This document shows positions 1-7,333 of a stretch of DNA of 64,000 nt, in pieces. Below the pieces are notes generated by a model that saw only the letters and a list, made by a program, of their open reading frames with translations, had not been told where the DNA came from and ran no database searches. Every line of letters starts with the position of its first letter. Within the stretch, counting starts at the first letter, position 1. The position numbers were made by a program, and so were the translations under genes. Source of the DNA: Sphingobium_A sp965228065 (GTDB lineage: Bacteria > Pseudomonadota > Alphaproteobacteria > Sphingomonadales > Sphingomonadaceae); NCBI GenBank assembly GCA_965228065.1, contig OZ245788.1, forward strand, positions 6,570,657-6,634,656. The letters are read 5' to 3'.

Positions 1-287
1 AGCACGAGGAGGGTTGATCGGTGGCTGGGATTGTTTTTGTACCGCGTGGTCTCGAACCAGCTCCTGTACTGTACAAAAGGACCCGCATCACCGTCCGCCT
101 CCGCAGAGCGGGTGCAGTTCGAGGTATCGGATCTTATCGCCTCGTCCAACGCGCCGAAGCCCTTAACCTGGATACATTTCGCGTACCGGGCATCTTTCAC
201 CAGCTTTCGCTTTGCGAGCGCCGGCTGCTGCGCCAGCAGTCCCAACGCAAGCACCGCAGTCGCCACAGCATATTTGTAAGTCAGCAT
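1..287 (-). CDS. Partial secreted hypothetical protein (5' part)
   Basis: Reads leftward off the window edge; 95 codons are visible. The start is ATG at 287, with AGGGG about 8 bases upstream. The N-terminus is a clear Sec signal peptide: MLTYKY, then a hydrophobic AVATAVLALGLLA core and cleavage after PALA. The mature part is basic and polar (KRKLVKDARYAKCIQVKGF) with two cysteines. I do not recognise the family. Its 5' leader carries a hairpin that includes the ribosome-binding site, and the insertion sequence begins about 50 bp upstream, so its native promoter may have been displaced. Confidence 0.6.
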   Translation of the reverse strand, partial: MLTYKYAVATAVLALGLLAQQPALAKRKLVKDARYAKCIQVKGFGALDEAIRSDTSNCTRSAEADGDAGPFVQYRSWFETTRYKNNPSHRSTLLV

Positions 288-291
288 CGTT

Positions 292-319
292 GTCGCCCCT
301 ATGTTCCTCTCGGGGCGAC
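292..319 (-). promoter_or_regulatory. Hairpin overlapping the Shine-Dalgarno of the partial secreted gene
   Basis: GTCGCCCC (292-299) and GGGGCGAC (312-319) form a perfect 8-bp stem with a 12-nt loop. On the minus strand the 3' arm contains the AGGGG ribosome-binding site for the gene starting at 287, so folding of the leader would hide it. A regulatory role is inference. Confidence 0.4.
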
Positions 320-339
320 GGCCGAAGCCGGTTGTGGGT

Positions 340-353
340 TAGCTGAGGTCCCC
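340..353 (+). repeat. IS1111-type left subterminal inverted repeat
   Basis: The 14 bases TAGCTGAGGTCCCC are the exact reverse complement of 1836-1849. Confidence 0.8.
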
Positions 354-396
354 TTCAAATAGCGGGCAGCACGATGCTGCCCAGGAAGGAGATCCC

Positions 397-1557
397 ATGG
401 CCAAGACAATCACAAACCCCGAGTTGCTCGCGTATCGGGCGGCTGCCGAAACAGACCCTGCCCGCGGGCAGGTGTGGGTAGGCCTCGACGTCGGACTGAA
501 GTCAACTTCAGTCTGCGTGATCGACGTAGAAAGTAAAATCATCCACCAATGCTCTATGAAATCAGAGCCGGTGGAGATTGGCCGCTATCTTCGGAAGAAT
601 TTTACTTCCAATGTTGCGTGCATAGGAATGGAGTCCGGCGGCACGTCAGGACATCTCGCAACACATCTTCGGCGACAGGCCTTTCAGGTCGCTGTGCTCG
701 ATGCTCTTCAGGTCCACCGCGTTCTGTCGATTAAGCGCAACAAGACGGATACGAACGATGCCCGCGGTATTGCCGAGATCACGCGCACCGGTCGCGAATA
801 TCTGACGGAGGTCTATGTGAAGAGCGCAGCCTGTTTCGAGATCCGGGCGCAGCTCATCATGCGCCAGCGGCTCGTTCAGCAACGGCTCCAGAACGAAGCA
901 ATGGTCCGCGGACTGCTGCGTGTCTATGGCGGCCGGGTGGAAGCCGGCGCCAAGGTGCCAGCCACGTTCCGCGATCGAGTCGTCGAACAGCTCCTCCAAA
1001 TTCACGACCGTGACGACATCAATCTGCGCCCCCGCATTCTGCCGATCCTAGACTTGTGTGCCAGGCTCCATGCCGACGCTGAGCGGATCGAGGCCGAGCT
1101 CGAGATGCTCGCCAGGCAGAACCCGGTTTGCCGGCGCTTCATGGAAATCCCCGGTGTCGGTGCGATCACGGCGCTATCGTTCTTTACCGCGATCGAGGAC
1201 CCGACGCGTTTCCGGCGCGCTGACGATGTCGCGGCTTATCTCGGGCTCACGCCGCGCATATATCAATCCGGCGAAACGCTCATCCGTGGCTCGATCAGCA
1301 AGATGGGCAACCGGCTTACCCGCACGCACCTCGTTAATGCCGCCACGGTCTTGCTGGCGGCAACCAGGACGTTCAGTTCGCTCAAAGACTGGGGCCTGCG
1401 GCTGTCGAAGAAGATCGGCTTTCATAAGGCGCGCATTGCCGTTGCGCGCAAGCTCGCCGTTATCATGTTCGGCCTATGGCGTGATGGCACTCACTTCCAA
1501 TTTAAGGCCGACACTGTCGTTGCTCATCGTGAGATGATGCAGACGGCGCGGCGCTGA
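397..1557 (+). CDS. IS110-family (IS1111 group) transposase
   Basis: 386 aa, normal family length. The N-terminus has the RuvC-like DEDD domain: VGLDVGLKSTSVCVID carries the first Asp, and the following stretch (CIGMESGGTS) carries the Glu. KTDTNDARGIAEI is the conserved IS110 segment near residue 115. The C-terminal Transposase_20 domain starts around residue 240 with IPGVGAITAL and includes GLTPRIYQSGET, near which the conserved catalytic Ser of the family lies. The start is ATG 397, preceded by AAGGAG. These enzymes cut and join through an RNA-guided dinuclease-type mechanism without classical terminal repeats. No frameshift or truncation is seen. Confidence 0.92.
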   Translation: MAKTITNPELLAYRAAAETDPARGQVWVGLDVGLKSTSVCVIDVESKIIHQCSMKSEPVEIGRYLRKNFTSNVACIGMESGGTSGHLATHLRRQAFQVAVLDALQVHRVLSIKRNKTDTNDARGIAEITRTGREYLTEVYVKSAACFEIRAQLIMRQRLVQQRLQNEAMVRGLLRVYGGRVEAGAKVPATFRDRVVEQLLQIHDRDDINLRPRILPILDLCARLHADAERIEAELEMLARQNPVCRRFMEIPGVGAITALSFFTAIEDPTRFRRADDVAAYLGLTPRIYQSGETLIRGSISKMGNRLTRTHLVNAATVLLAATRTFSSLKDWGLRLSKKIGFHKARIAVARKLAVIMFGLWRDGTHFQFKADTVVAHREMMQTARR

Positions 1558-1835
1558 CCAGTTCCACCGTGAGAACGGCTGGAAAGATCCTCCCGGGAGG
1601 CGGAGGGATCGGGGACTCCGGTTCTAACATTAGGGCAGCAATGACCCTGAGCTACGGTTGTTGGAGCCCCACCCTTCGATACGAGTGCCCATATTGCGGC
1701 GTGCGAACCACCTGACCGATGTCCATCGCACGACCTCGTAGAGACTGTTGCACTCCGGGATGATCACCCCAGCCCTTGCTCGAAAGGCGAAGACATGATG
1801 TGATTATGGCGACGGCATTGCCGCGCACCCCCAAC
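1558..1835 (+). ncRNA. Candidate bridge/seekRNA region of the IS1111-type element
   Basis: About 280 bp of non-coding DNA lie between the transposase stop and the right subterminal repeat. In IS1111-group elements the guide RNA (bridge RNA or seekRNA) is encoded downstream of the transposase. Several short self-complementary stretches are visible, for example CCTCCCGGGAGG. Position and context suggest the RNA; the exact ends and target-binding loops were not determined. Confidence 0.4.
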
Positions 1836-1849
1836 GGGGACCTCAGCTA
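1836..1849 (-). repeat. IS1111-type right subterminal inverted repeat
   Basis: GGGGACCTCAGCTA is the exact reverse complement of the left repeat at 340-353. Confidence 0.8.
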
Positions 1850-1858
1850 GAGAATGTT

Positions 1859-2036
1859 GGAAACCTGTTCGCTAGAGCAGGCGCATGCGCCTTTACCGGC
1901 AAGCCGGCTGGACATGCGCGCATGCCACCCGGCCTCCGAAATTCGGCGACCGAGTCTAGCGAAAGAGAGGTTTCCACGCCCCGCCCCCGAGTATCGCGGA
2001 GGCGGCGCCTGTTTAGGCGCGGGCTGGGGCGGGTGG
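1859..2036. repeat. Multi-hairpin intergenic repeat next to the IS
   Basis: Outer arms GGAAACCT..TCGCTAGA (1859-1876) and TCTAGCGA..AGGTTTCC (1955-1975) pair around four inner palindromes: GGCGCATGCGCC, CCGGCAAGCCGG, CATGCGCGCATG and CCGAAATTCGG. A second block follows with the perfect stem GCGCCT/AGGCGC (2005-2020) inside GC-rich arms (1976-1987 with 2026-2033). No credible protein is encoded on either strand. It resembles dispersed palindromic intergenic elements of sphingomonads; the copy number was not determined. The IS ends about 10 bp away, so the repeat may have been its target. Confidence 0.55.
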
Positions 2037-2130
2037 CAAGTGACGCCCACACGACAATGTGTCTCGAAATGGTGGGTATCTCGGAACGGTCAGGTTGCGC
2101 GGTCTGTTAGACAGGTGATCGGAGCGAGAT

Positions 2131-2328
2131 ATGGCCAGGAAGGTGTATAACGAGCCCAGCAAGGTCGAAGCTCAAGGCGACGGGGTTCATGTCGAGGGGC
2201 CTGATGCGGTAGAGGTGACCATGACGCCGAAGGCCGCATTGGAGACCGCAAAGCGCTTGGGCAATGCTGCTGTCGATATGCTGGTCGGGAATCCCGAGAG
2301 CCCGCCAAAGGATGATGCCAAGAGCTGA
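2131..2328 (+). CDS. Small conserved-type hypothetical protein
   Basis: 65 aa, cytoplasmic, no membrane segment. The start ATG 2131 is preceded by GGAGCGAG at good spacing. The sequence opens MARKVYNEPSKVEAQGDGVHV, then has a short strand-rich part (VDAVEVTMTPKAA-like) and a helix (ALETAKRLGNAAVDML). Small proteins with this opening occur in sphingomonads as far as I recall, but no function is known to me. It stands alone, followed by the first ~105-bp palindromic repeat. Confidence 0.6.
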   Translation: MARKVYNEPSKVEAQGDGVHVEGPDAVEVTMTPKAALETAKRLGNAAVDMLVGNPESPPKDDAKS

Positions 2329-2387
2329 AGGTCAGCTTGGCGACGCCTGCGATCAGGACGACAAGCGTCGGCGCTGCATCCCCGCGT

Positions 2388-2493
2388 ACGTTGCAACGTT
2401 AGCACCCTCCCTCGAAACCCATATATATATTCGATACCAAACCAACCTCTCGCGTATAAATTCGAGGGACTGTTTTATTGTACGAACGTTGCA
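2388..2493. repeat. ~105-bp palindromic repeat, copy 1
   Basis: It begins ACGTTGCAACGTTAG and ends ACGTTGCA. Outer arms TGCAACGTT (2392-2400) and AACGTTGCA (2485-2493) pair perfectly, as do inner arms CCCTCGAA and TTCGAGGG. The AT-rich centre includes CGCGTATAAATTCGAG. Copy 2 at 4342-4446 shares the ends, the inner arms and much of the middle in the same orientation, including TATAAATTCGAGG. Confidence 0.65.
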
Positions 2494-2909
2494 TAGCGGC
2501 ACGTCGCACGGGGCCGGTTATCCCGCTGGCCTAGGAACACCGCCGATGCGGAATCCGACCCGGTCTGCAAAAGCTTGGCAGGGCGGACCACCCGCAATAA
2601 GATTAGATCGCGTCGGACGACGACTATGGACGGAGCCGGCTTGGAATCCAGCTCCGGTGCACCCCTTGGTCGTCGACCGACGCGACCCGCCGGCGGGCTT
2701 TGGACCTGCGCCGGGCTGCCCGAATTTCAGTTCGGTTCGGGCAACATGCGCATTGTACCGCGCAGGCGATTCCGGACGCAAGATAGGCAAGCGCGAACAA
2801 ATAGCCGGGCGCGAACATCAGCCATTTCCAGGCATTGGTTTCGCGCCTGTGGCAAGAAAGACAGAGCTAACGTGATCTTGCGGCCAAGCGTCTCCGTCGC
2901 CGCTCCGGA
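2494..2909. other. Intergenic region without recognisable gene
   Basis: 416 bp between the repeat and the stop of the next minus-strand gene. Open frames here are short, overlap each other on both strands and lack ribosome-binding sites. No RNA gene, promoter or repeat was recognised. Confidence 0.5.
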
Positions 2910-3275
2910 TCAGTCATAGCAGATCCGCGCGGGACGACCCTCGTCGACTATGCCGATACAACCGACCACTGTGCGGGCCTGGCATTCCCCCACGATCGGC
3001 GGCATCTCGCCCGGGAGCAATCTAAAGTCGTCCGGCAACATGCATTGGCCGGCGCAATCCGACTTGCCGGCGCAGGACTTGCCAGCGTCAGGATATGGTC
3101 GCTCGCAGAACCATTTCCGCCGGTCCTCGTGACCGTAGGCGCGGAGCACTCCGCCAGCGGAGATGCAGGCGGCGCGTTGGTCGTCGGCAGCCGGGGCGTC
3201 GGATTGTGCGGGCTCGGCCACGGCGGCGATGGCGATGCTTAGGACGAGCGCAAAGGCGGGGATGATCAACACCAC
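2910..3275 (-). CDS. Small cysteine-rich secreted hypothetical protein
   Basis: 121 aa. A signal peptide is plain: hydrophobic VLIIPAFALVLSIAIAAVA with cleavage before EPAQSDAP. The mature part has nine cysteines in a spaced pattern (AACISAGG, KWFCERPY, KSCAGKSDCAGQCMLP, GECQARTVVGCIG, RICYD), which suggests a disulfide-stabilised periplasmic or outer-surface protein. The start is uncertain: GTG 3275, GTG 3272 and TTG 3269 are all possible and none has a strong ribosome-binding site. Function unknown. Confidence 0.6.
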   Translation of the reverse strand: MVLIIPAFALVLSIAIAAVAEPAQSDAPAADDQRAACISAGGVLRAYGHEDRRKWFCERPYPDAGKSCAGKSDCAGQCMLPDDFRLLPGEMPPIVGECQARTVVGCIGIVDEGRPARICYD

Positions 3276-3296
3276 ACGGTTTTATTGGTTCACGGC

Positions 3297-3734
3297 CTAG
3301 ATTTCATTGACCCTCCCAGTGCGGACATCAACGAGGTAATTCGCCGTGCCAGCGCCATTGCGATGTTTGATACAGCTAATGCCGTATTGTCCAGTGGCGG
3401 CTCGCTGAGCTTCGATCGGTTTGGCGCACAAGTACCCTGCCGCATTGATAGTGGCACCAATATAGTCGGCGGCATTACTCGCGGCCTTCCGGGCCGCTTT
3501 GCTCTTAGGTGAAGAGGTCGGGAAAGCGTCGAGAATAGCCTGTTCAAGAATATTTGATCCTGACGGTGCGGTGTTCGCTGGCAGCGCGCTAGGAATTTTT
3601 TCAACAGATGCCGACGGGTTGGGATTGTCTGCTCCGCCAAAGATACAACGCCCGAGAAGAAAGATCAGAACAAGCAGAATGATCCAGCCGCCAATCGCCT
3701 GAACCATCGTTGCCGGTTCGGTTTCGTTCGCCAT
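3297..3734 (-). CDS. Hypothetical single-pass membrane protein
   Basis: 145 aa from ATG 3734, chosen because GGGG lies about 7 bases upstream; longer forms lack such a site. One transmembrane segment (IGGWIILLVLIFLLGRCIFGG, residues 13-33) sits near the N-terminus. It is followed by a proline/serine-rich linker and a C-terminal domain ending in NYLVDVRTGRVNEI that contains two Cys. The tail probably lies in the periplasm. It is encoded just downstream of, and not clearly co-transcribed with, an opposing gene starting at 3996. Family not recognised. Confidence 0.6.
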   Translation of the reverse strand: MANETEPATMVQAIGGWIILLVLIFLLGRCIFGGADNPNPSASVEKIPSALPANTAPSGSNILEQAILDAFPTSSPKSKAARKAASNAADYIGATINAAGYLCAKPIEAQRAATGQYGISCIKHRNGAGTANYLVDVRTGRVNEI

Positions 3735-3995
3735 GATATGCCCCGCGTTGACCCAGCGCTGGAGCCGGGATGGTTGGTCACACGCGAACACGGGTTACAC
3801 GCCCCTCACCCTTCGGGCTATTGTATTTTGCGGACTGCCCGACAGAGCGGAGCCGTGTTCGGGCGCGTAGCGCACCTCGCTCTGGTGATTAGCCGTTACG
3901 AGACGGGATGGTTGTATCCCGCTACTGCAGCTAAACGCAAGCTGGTGCCATTACTGCAAGGGCCTGAGAGCACATGGATTACAGCGCAGGGTGCT

Positions 3996-4265
3996 ATGGA
4001 AAGTTCGGATATCCGTAACGTGTTCGAGAAAAAGGCCCGCGACGGAGATGGGGCTTTCGCTATCGCCTACGCACTTCTCGACCTTTCTGATTCGCAGGAA
4101 GCGACGGCCAAAGCGTTGCAGCGCCTAGGTCTTGGCAATGCGTCAACGGATGTTGGCGCGATCGAGAATCTAGCGATGCAGATCGAGAAAGCCGCCGAAG
4201 TGGTAGGCGGACATTTGGAAAATGCCGCCTCTTTGCTCGGCGCAGCGCTGGATCAGCGGGACTAA
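3996..4265 (+). CDS. Small hypothetical cytoplasmic protein
   Basis: 89 aa from ATG 3996, preceded by AGGG five bases upstream. The open frame continues upstream to 3738 but that part is basic, low in coding character and overlaps the opposing membrane-protein gene. The protein is helical, with MESSDIRNVFEKKARDGDGA, then AIAYALLDLSDSQEATAKAL and a C-terminal helix EKAAEVVGGHLENAASLLGA. Short alpha-helical proteins of this sort (AFAIAYALL) recur in alphaproteobacteria as far as I recall, but I know no function. Confidence 0.55.
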   Translation: MESSDIRNVFEKKARDGDGAFAIAYALLDLSDSQEATAKALQRLGLGNASTDVGAIENLAMQIEKAAEVVGGHLENAASLLGAALDQRD

Positions 4266-4341
4266 CCCCTTTCTAGCTATCTCCGTCACCACTCGCTCCA
4301 AGCAGCATCTTGCGCGCTCGGATGCAGAGCGCGAGCCGCGC

Positions 4342-4446
4342 ACGTTGCAACGTTAGAACGGGCCGTCGAAACCCTTTATTATTCGACACCCAACATAGCT
4401 CTCGCGGTATAAATTCGAGGTGGTGTTCTAACGTACAAACGTTGCA
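4342..4446. repeat. ~105-bp palindromic repeat, copy 2
   Basis: Same architecture and orientation as 2388-2493: starts ACGTTGCAACGTTAG, ends ACGTTGCA. The arms TTAGAAC and GTTCTAA near the ends and TCGAA/TTCGA inside pair with each other. The two copies bracket about 1.85 kb containing three small genes. Confidence 0.65.
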
Positions 4447-4530
4447 GATGGGAGGTTGGCTGGAATAGATGGCCGTCCTGAGACACAGGTAATAGCTTGC
4501 CCATCCAGTTTGCCGAAATAGGACAGTCGA

Positions 4531-5373
4531 TTGCCGCCGGATCCAAATACCAGCACGGCCGAGCCTTTCGACATGTCGGCAGTCCGCGCCGCTCTGCGGT
4601 GCCATCACCCGTTTTATGTCTACGTGCTGTGCCGTCCCGAGGGACAGCCGTTCTATGTTGGCAAGGGCGTTAAGCTCCGCTGCCTCCACCATGAAGCGGA
4701 CGCCCGGACAACCAAGACATTGACACACAAGTTGAATGTCATCCGGGCCATCATTCGCGAAGGAAAGTCTGTTCGATATCGTATCGACAGCTCCTATTTG
4801 ACCGAGGCTGACGCGCTCGCCCGAGAGCGTGCGCTCATTGCCCAACTTGGCCGGCACGATTTGAAGCTCGGGCCGCTGACCAACCAAACCGATGGCGGCG
4901 AAGGCGTTTCCAACCCCTCCGAAGAAAGCCGACAGCGGCGGCGAAGTTCACTGTGGGGCGAGGCCGAAGACCCAGAGCGCCGACTTGTGAATCAGTGGTT
5001 TCAAAAGCTGACGCCTGTCAAATCAGTGCCGATAAAACCTGCTGCCACATTCACCCGCGCCGCTGGCCTTTGGAAAAACGACGACCGAATCGGAATGAAG
5101 CCGCGACAAGCTGGAGCAATCGTGGCCACTGCGCTGGCAAACAGCGTACTGCTTGAACCCGACTGCCTACTGCCGCGCCGCCTGACTATAGAGAACGTTG
5201 AATATATTGTCGAAAATGGCGTTGGCAGAGACATGGTCTCAAACGGAATGATCGAAGTCCACAGCGGCGAAGACACGTACGAAACGCTAAGGCTGACACC
5301 GGCCGGCTATCGGTTTGTCGTGAACACCTTTGGCGTGGATACGTTGGTCAGCGCTGGGGTTCTGGCGCCGTAG
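4531..5373 (+). CDS. GIY-YIG nuclease-domain protein
   Basis: 280 aa. Residues about 25-115 fit a GIY-YIG domain of the LEM-3-like type. FYVYVLCRPEGQPFYVGKG supplies the paired aromatic strands, R49 follows as the likely catalytic Arg, and EADALARERALIAQLGR supplies the Glu. A TDGGEGVSNPSEESR stretch that often ends such domains follows at about 120. The C-terminal half (160-280) is unrecognised and may bind DNA (RLTPAGYRFVVNTFG). The start TTG 4531 has AGGA about nine bases upstream; ATG 4573 is the alternative. Likely an endonuclease of accessory origin; substrate unknown. Confidence 0.7.
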   Translation: MPPDPNTSTAEPFDMSAVRAALRCHHPFYVYVLCRPEGQPFYVGKGVKLRCLHHEADARTTKTLTHKLNVIRAIIREGKSVRYRIDSSYLTEADALARERALIAQLGRHDLKLGPLTNQTDGGEGVSNPSEESRQRRRSSLWGEAEDPERRLVNQWFQKLTPVKSVPIKPAATFTRAAGLWKNDDRIGMKPRQAGAIVATALANSVLLEPDCLLPRRLTIENVEYIVENGVGRDMVSNGMIEVHSGEDTYETLRLTPAGYRFVVNTFGVDTLVSAGVLAP

Positions 5374-5376
5374 ACG

Positions 5377-5393
5377 CCTTCCGAAAACGAAGG
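5377..5393. terminator. Weak hairpin between convergent genes
   Basis: CCTTC and GAAGG separated by CGAAAAC, directly after the stop at 5373 and before the stop of the opposing gene at 5395. Short stem, so low confidence as a terminator. Confidence 0.3.
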
Positions 5394-5394
5394 A

Positions 5395-5727
5395 CTAATC
5401 CGCAATCATCGTCAGCCGCGCCATGAACCTAACGCCCTTGGCGTCGCGCGAGCTGCCGTGCGCCAGGCACACGCCATCCTTTACAACGCCCTCCAGCTGC
5501 ACCTTCAGATCGTTGTAGCCGAGCGCGGTCACCACGCCCGGCACGTGCCGATGCTGGGTAGTGAGCAGGTCAGCGACGAACGTGTCGCCCTGCTGCCTGT
5601 AGCTGCCCACGTAGGCCATGCCACTGTCGCCGCCGCGTAGGCGGCCCTCGCGCAGGTCGAGGACTCCGTAGTCAGTGCCGTGGGGCGTCTCGAAGGCGAT
5701 TTTATATAGGCCGTTGGGTAGGGGCAT
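5395..5727 (-). CDS. GrlR-family protein
   Basis: 110 aa from ATG 5727, with GGAG seven bases upstream; the open frame extends further but only in low-quality sequence. MPLPNGLYKIAFETPHGTDYGVLDLREGRLRGGDS and then MAYVGSYRQQGDTFVADL closely follow the beta-barrel pattern of GrlR (NGLYKIEF, G-R-RGGDS, Y-G-Y). In enteropathogens GrlR is the anti-activator of the type III secretion regulator GrlA. Homologues occur widely without T3SS, and none is visible here. Its partner is unknown. It is convergent with the GIY-YIG gene. Confidence 0.75.
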   Translation of the reverse strand: MPLPNGLYKIAFETPHGTDYGVLDLREGRLRGGDSGMAYVGSYRQQGDTFVADLLTTQHRHVPGVVTALGYNDLKVQLEGVVKDGVCLAHGSSRDAKGVRFMARLTMIAD

Positions 5728-6301
5728 GGGGTGGCTCCAAGGGGGTGGGTTGGAGCTGTCGATAGCGGGAGGTGGGAGAGTGGACCAATTCGCTGGGCGG
5801 AAGGCATCTCCACGTTCCAAACGTTGGCCTCCCCGGCGGCTATGCGCCCCATTTTCGGTCGTTCGACCATGTTCCCACCTATCCCAAAACCGGACGTTGA
5901 TCTGCGTCAATCCTCACGCCGTCGTCGGATGGATCCATCCATGTCCTCGAGGAGCGAGCTTAAAATCGCGTCCACGAGGATCGAAATCGAGACACCATGC
6001 AGGATTTTGCAGTTCGCCTCGCGGTGGAGGAAGATAAAGATCGGGTGAATACCGATGTGCAACGATTCGAGTTCAAGAGGCGCTAGGTGCAAGCCCCTGA
6101 TCATCGGCATGGCGGGACGTCATGCGCATTGCCGAGGCAATCAGGCTGGCATAGTGTCATCAGCGCGGCTCCCGGATTCGACTCAGCTTATTTTTGATTC
6201 GGCCTGGCGCAGGAACAGGCCGCGAACATGCGTTCGCCGCATTTTGGCTTATAGTGGAGAAGCAAGCATGGGCTCGAAGCGGGGGGCAAGTTAGGGCGGC
6301 C
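5728..6301. other. Intergenic region upstream of the AAA+/protease pair
   Basis: 574 bp holding the promoters for two divergent genes. A 29-codon frame at 5997-6086 (MQDFAVRLAVEEDKDRV..., preceded by GAG) could be a small peptide or a remnant, but support is too weak to call a gene. No repeat, RNA gene or clear operator was recognised. Confidence 0.4.
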
Positions 6302-7333
6302 ATGGCACGTAGCGATCTCCTCGTGAATCTTGTGCGCGCCGGCGCGGTAGGCGACCGCGAAGCGCTGCGCTCCACAGCCGAAGCGCTCGTCGCTGACGAG
6401 CGTGCTAAGAAACACTACATCGTGGCTGATCGACTGCAGCGCGCACTTTCGGCGGTGCCGGTGACCCCACCAGCTCTTACGACGACATCTCAGCAGCTCA
6501 GTCCCGTCAACGGACGCGAGGCGATCCTCGAGGTGACGGCGCGGCTACGGCTTGATGATCTCCTGTTGCCACTTCCCGCGCAGGAGAGTGGTCGCCAGCT
6601 CATCGAGGAACATCAGCGTGCCGATGTACTACGCGCCAACGGTTACGAGCCTCGGCATCGCGTTTTGCTCTCCGGCCCACCGGGCAACGGCAAGACGTCA
6701 TTTGCCGAGGCAATCGCGGAGGGACTTGGCCTTCCTTTCTACGTCGTGCGATACGACGCGCTTATCGGCAGCTACCTAGGCGAGACAAACGCGCGGTTGC
6801 GCAAGCTCTTCGACTATGTCCGAACAACGCCAAGCGTCCTGTTCTTCGATGAGTTTGATGCAATCGGCAAAGAACGCGGAGACACCCACGAGACTGGCGA
6901 AATCAAGCGGGTCGTGTCGTTCCTGCTAATGCAACTGGATCAACTTCCCAGCTACGTGATCGTCATCTCCGCCACCAATCACGGAGAGTTGCTAGATCGC
7001 GCTGTGTGGCGCCGGTTCCAGATGCGGCTGTCGATGCCGGCGCCCCGGCGGGCGGAGATAACCGTTTTCCTCGATCGAATATTGTCGGACTGGCCAGATC
7101 AGCCCAAGATGTCGCAAGCCAGAATTGCGGCCAAATTGGGCGATGTGAGCTATGCGGAAGCGCTCGATTTTTGCCAGAATGTCAGAAGGCGACAAATTCT
7201 GGGTTTGGGGGAGATATCTGTTGATGACGCGCTGCGCGCCGAGCTCGACTTGTGGACCTCGCGGGTAACACCAGAGGTCATCAATGCCGAGCGATCCAAC
7301 CAAACCCCTACTGAGGCTGACGCCGCAGGCTGA
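6302..7333 (+). CDS. AAA+ family ATPase (paired with subtilase)
   Basis: 343 aa from ATG 6302 (AGGG seven bases upstream). A small helical N-terminal part (1-85) precedes one AAA+ module. That module has Walker A GPPGNGKT (125-132), the pore-like segment YDALIGSYLGET, Walker B LFFDE (180-184), sensor-1 SATN at about 223, and the Arg-finger region AVWRRFQMRL at about 235. This is the Vps4/FtsH-like classical clade without an attached protease domain. Its 3' end overlaps the next gene by 50 bp in another frame, implying coupled translation. ATPase plus S8 protease pairs recur in bacterial islands; here the ATPase probably gates or activates the protease. Confidence 0.85.
   Translation: MARSDLLVNLVRAGAVGDREALRSTAEALVADERAKKHYIVADRLQRALSAVPVTPPALTTTSQQLSPVNGREAILEVTARLRLDDLLLPLPAQESGRQLIEEHQRADVLRANGYEPRHRVLLSGPPGNGKTSFAEAIAEGLGLPFYVVRYDALIGSYLGETNARLRKLFDYVRTTPSVLFFDEFDAIGKERGDTHETGEIKRVVSFLLMQLDQLPSYVIVISATNHGELLDRAVWRRFQMRLSMPAPRRAEITVFLDRILSDWPDQPKMSQARIAAKLGDVSYAEALDFCQNVRRRQILGLGEISVDDALRAELDLWTSRVTPEVINAERSNQTPTEADAAG

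Larger units (their letters stand above)
340..1849 (+). mobile_element. IS110-family insertion sequence, IS1111 group
   Basis: The transposase gene is framed by a 14-bp perfect inverted repeat: TAGCTGAGGTCCCC at 340-353 and its complement at 1836-1849. Subterminal inverted repeats are the mark of the IS1111 group; other IS110 elements lack them. The layout also fits that group: a short left end (about 43 bp before the gene) and a long non-coding right end (about 280 bp). True termini lie a few bases outside the repeats and cannot be fixed without an empty site. No target-site duplication is expected. The transposase is intact, so the element may be active. Confidence 0.85.

Noticed and set aside
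2388..4446. Firm call of integron gene cassettes with attC sites
   Set aside because: The conserved GTTRRRY core is not matched (GTTGCA instead), no integron integrase is present, and genes inside point both ways. Kept only as a hypothesis.
5395..5727. Evidence of a type III secretion system from the GrlR-like gene
   Set aside because: No secretion, needle or chaperone genes occur in the window, and GrlR-family proteins exist without T3SS.
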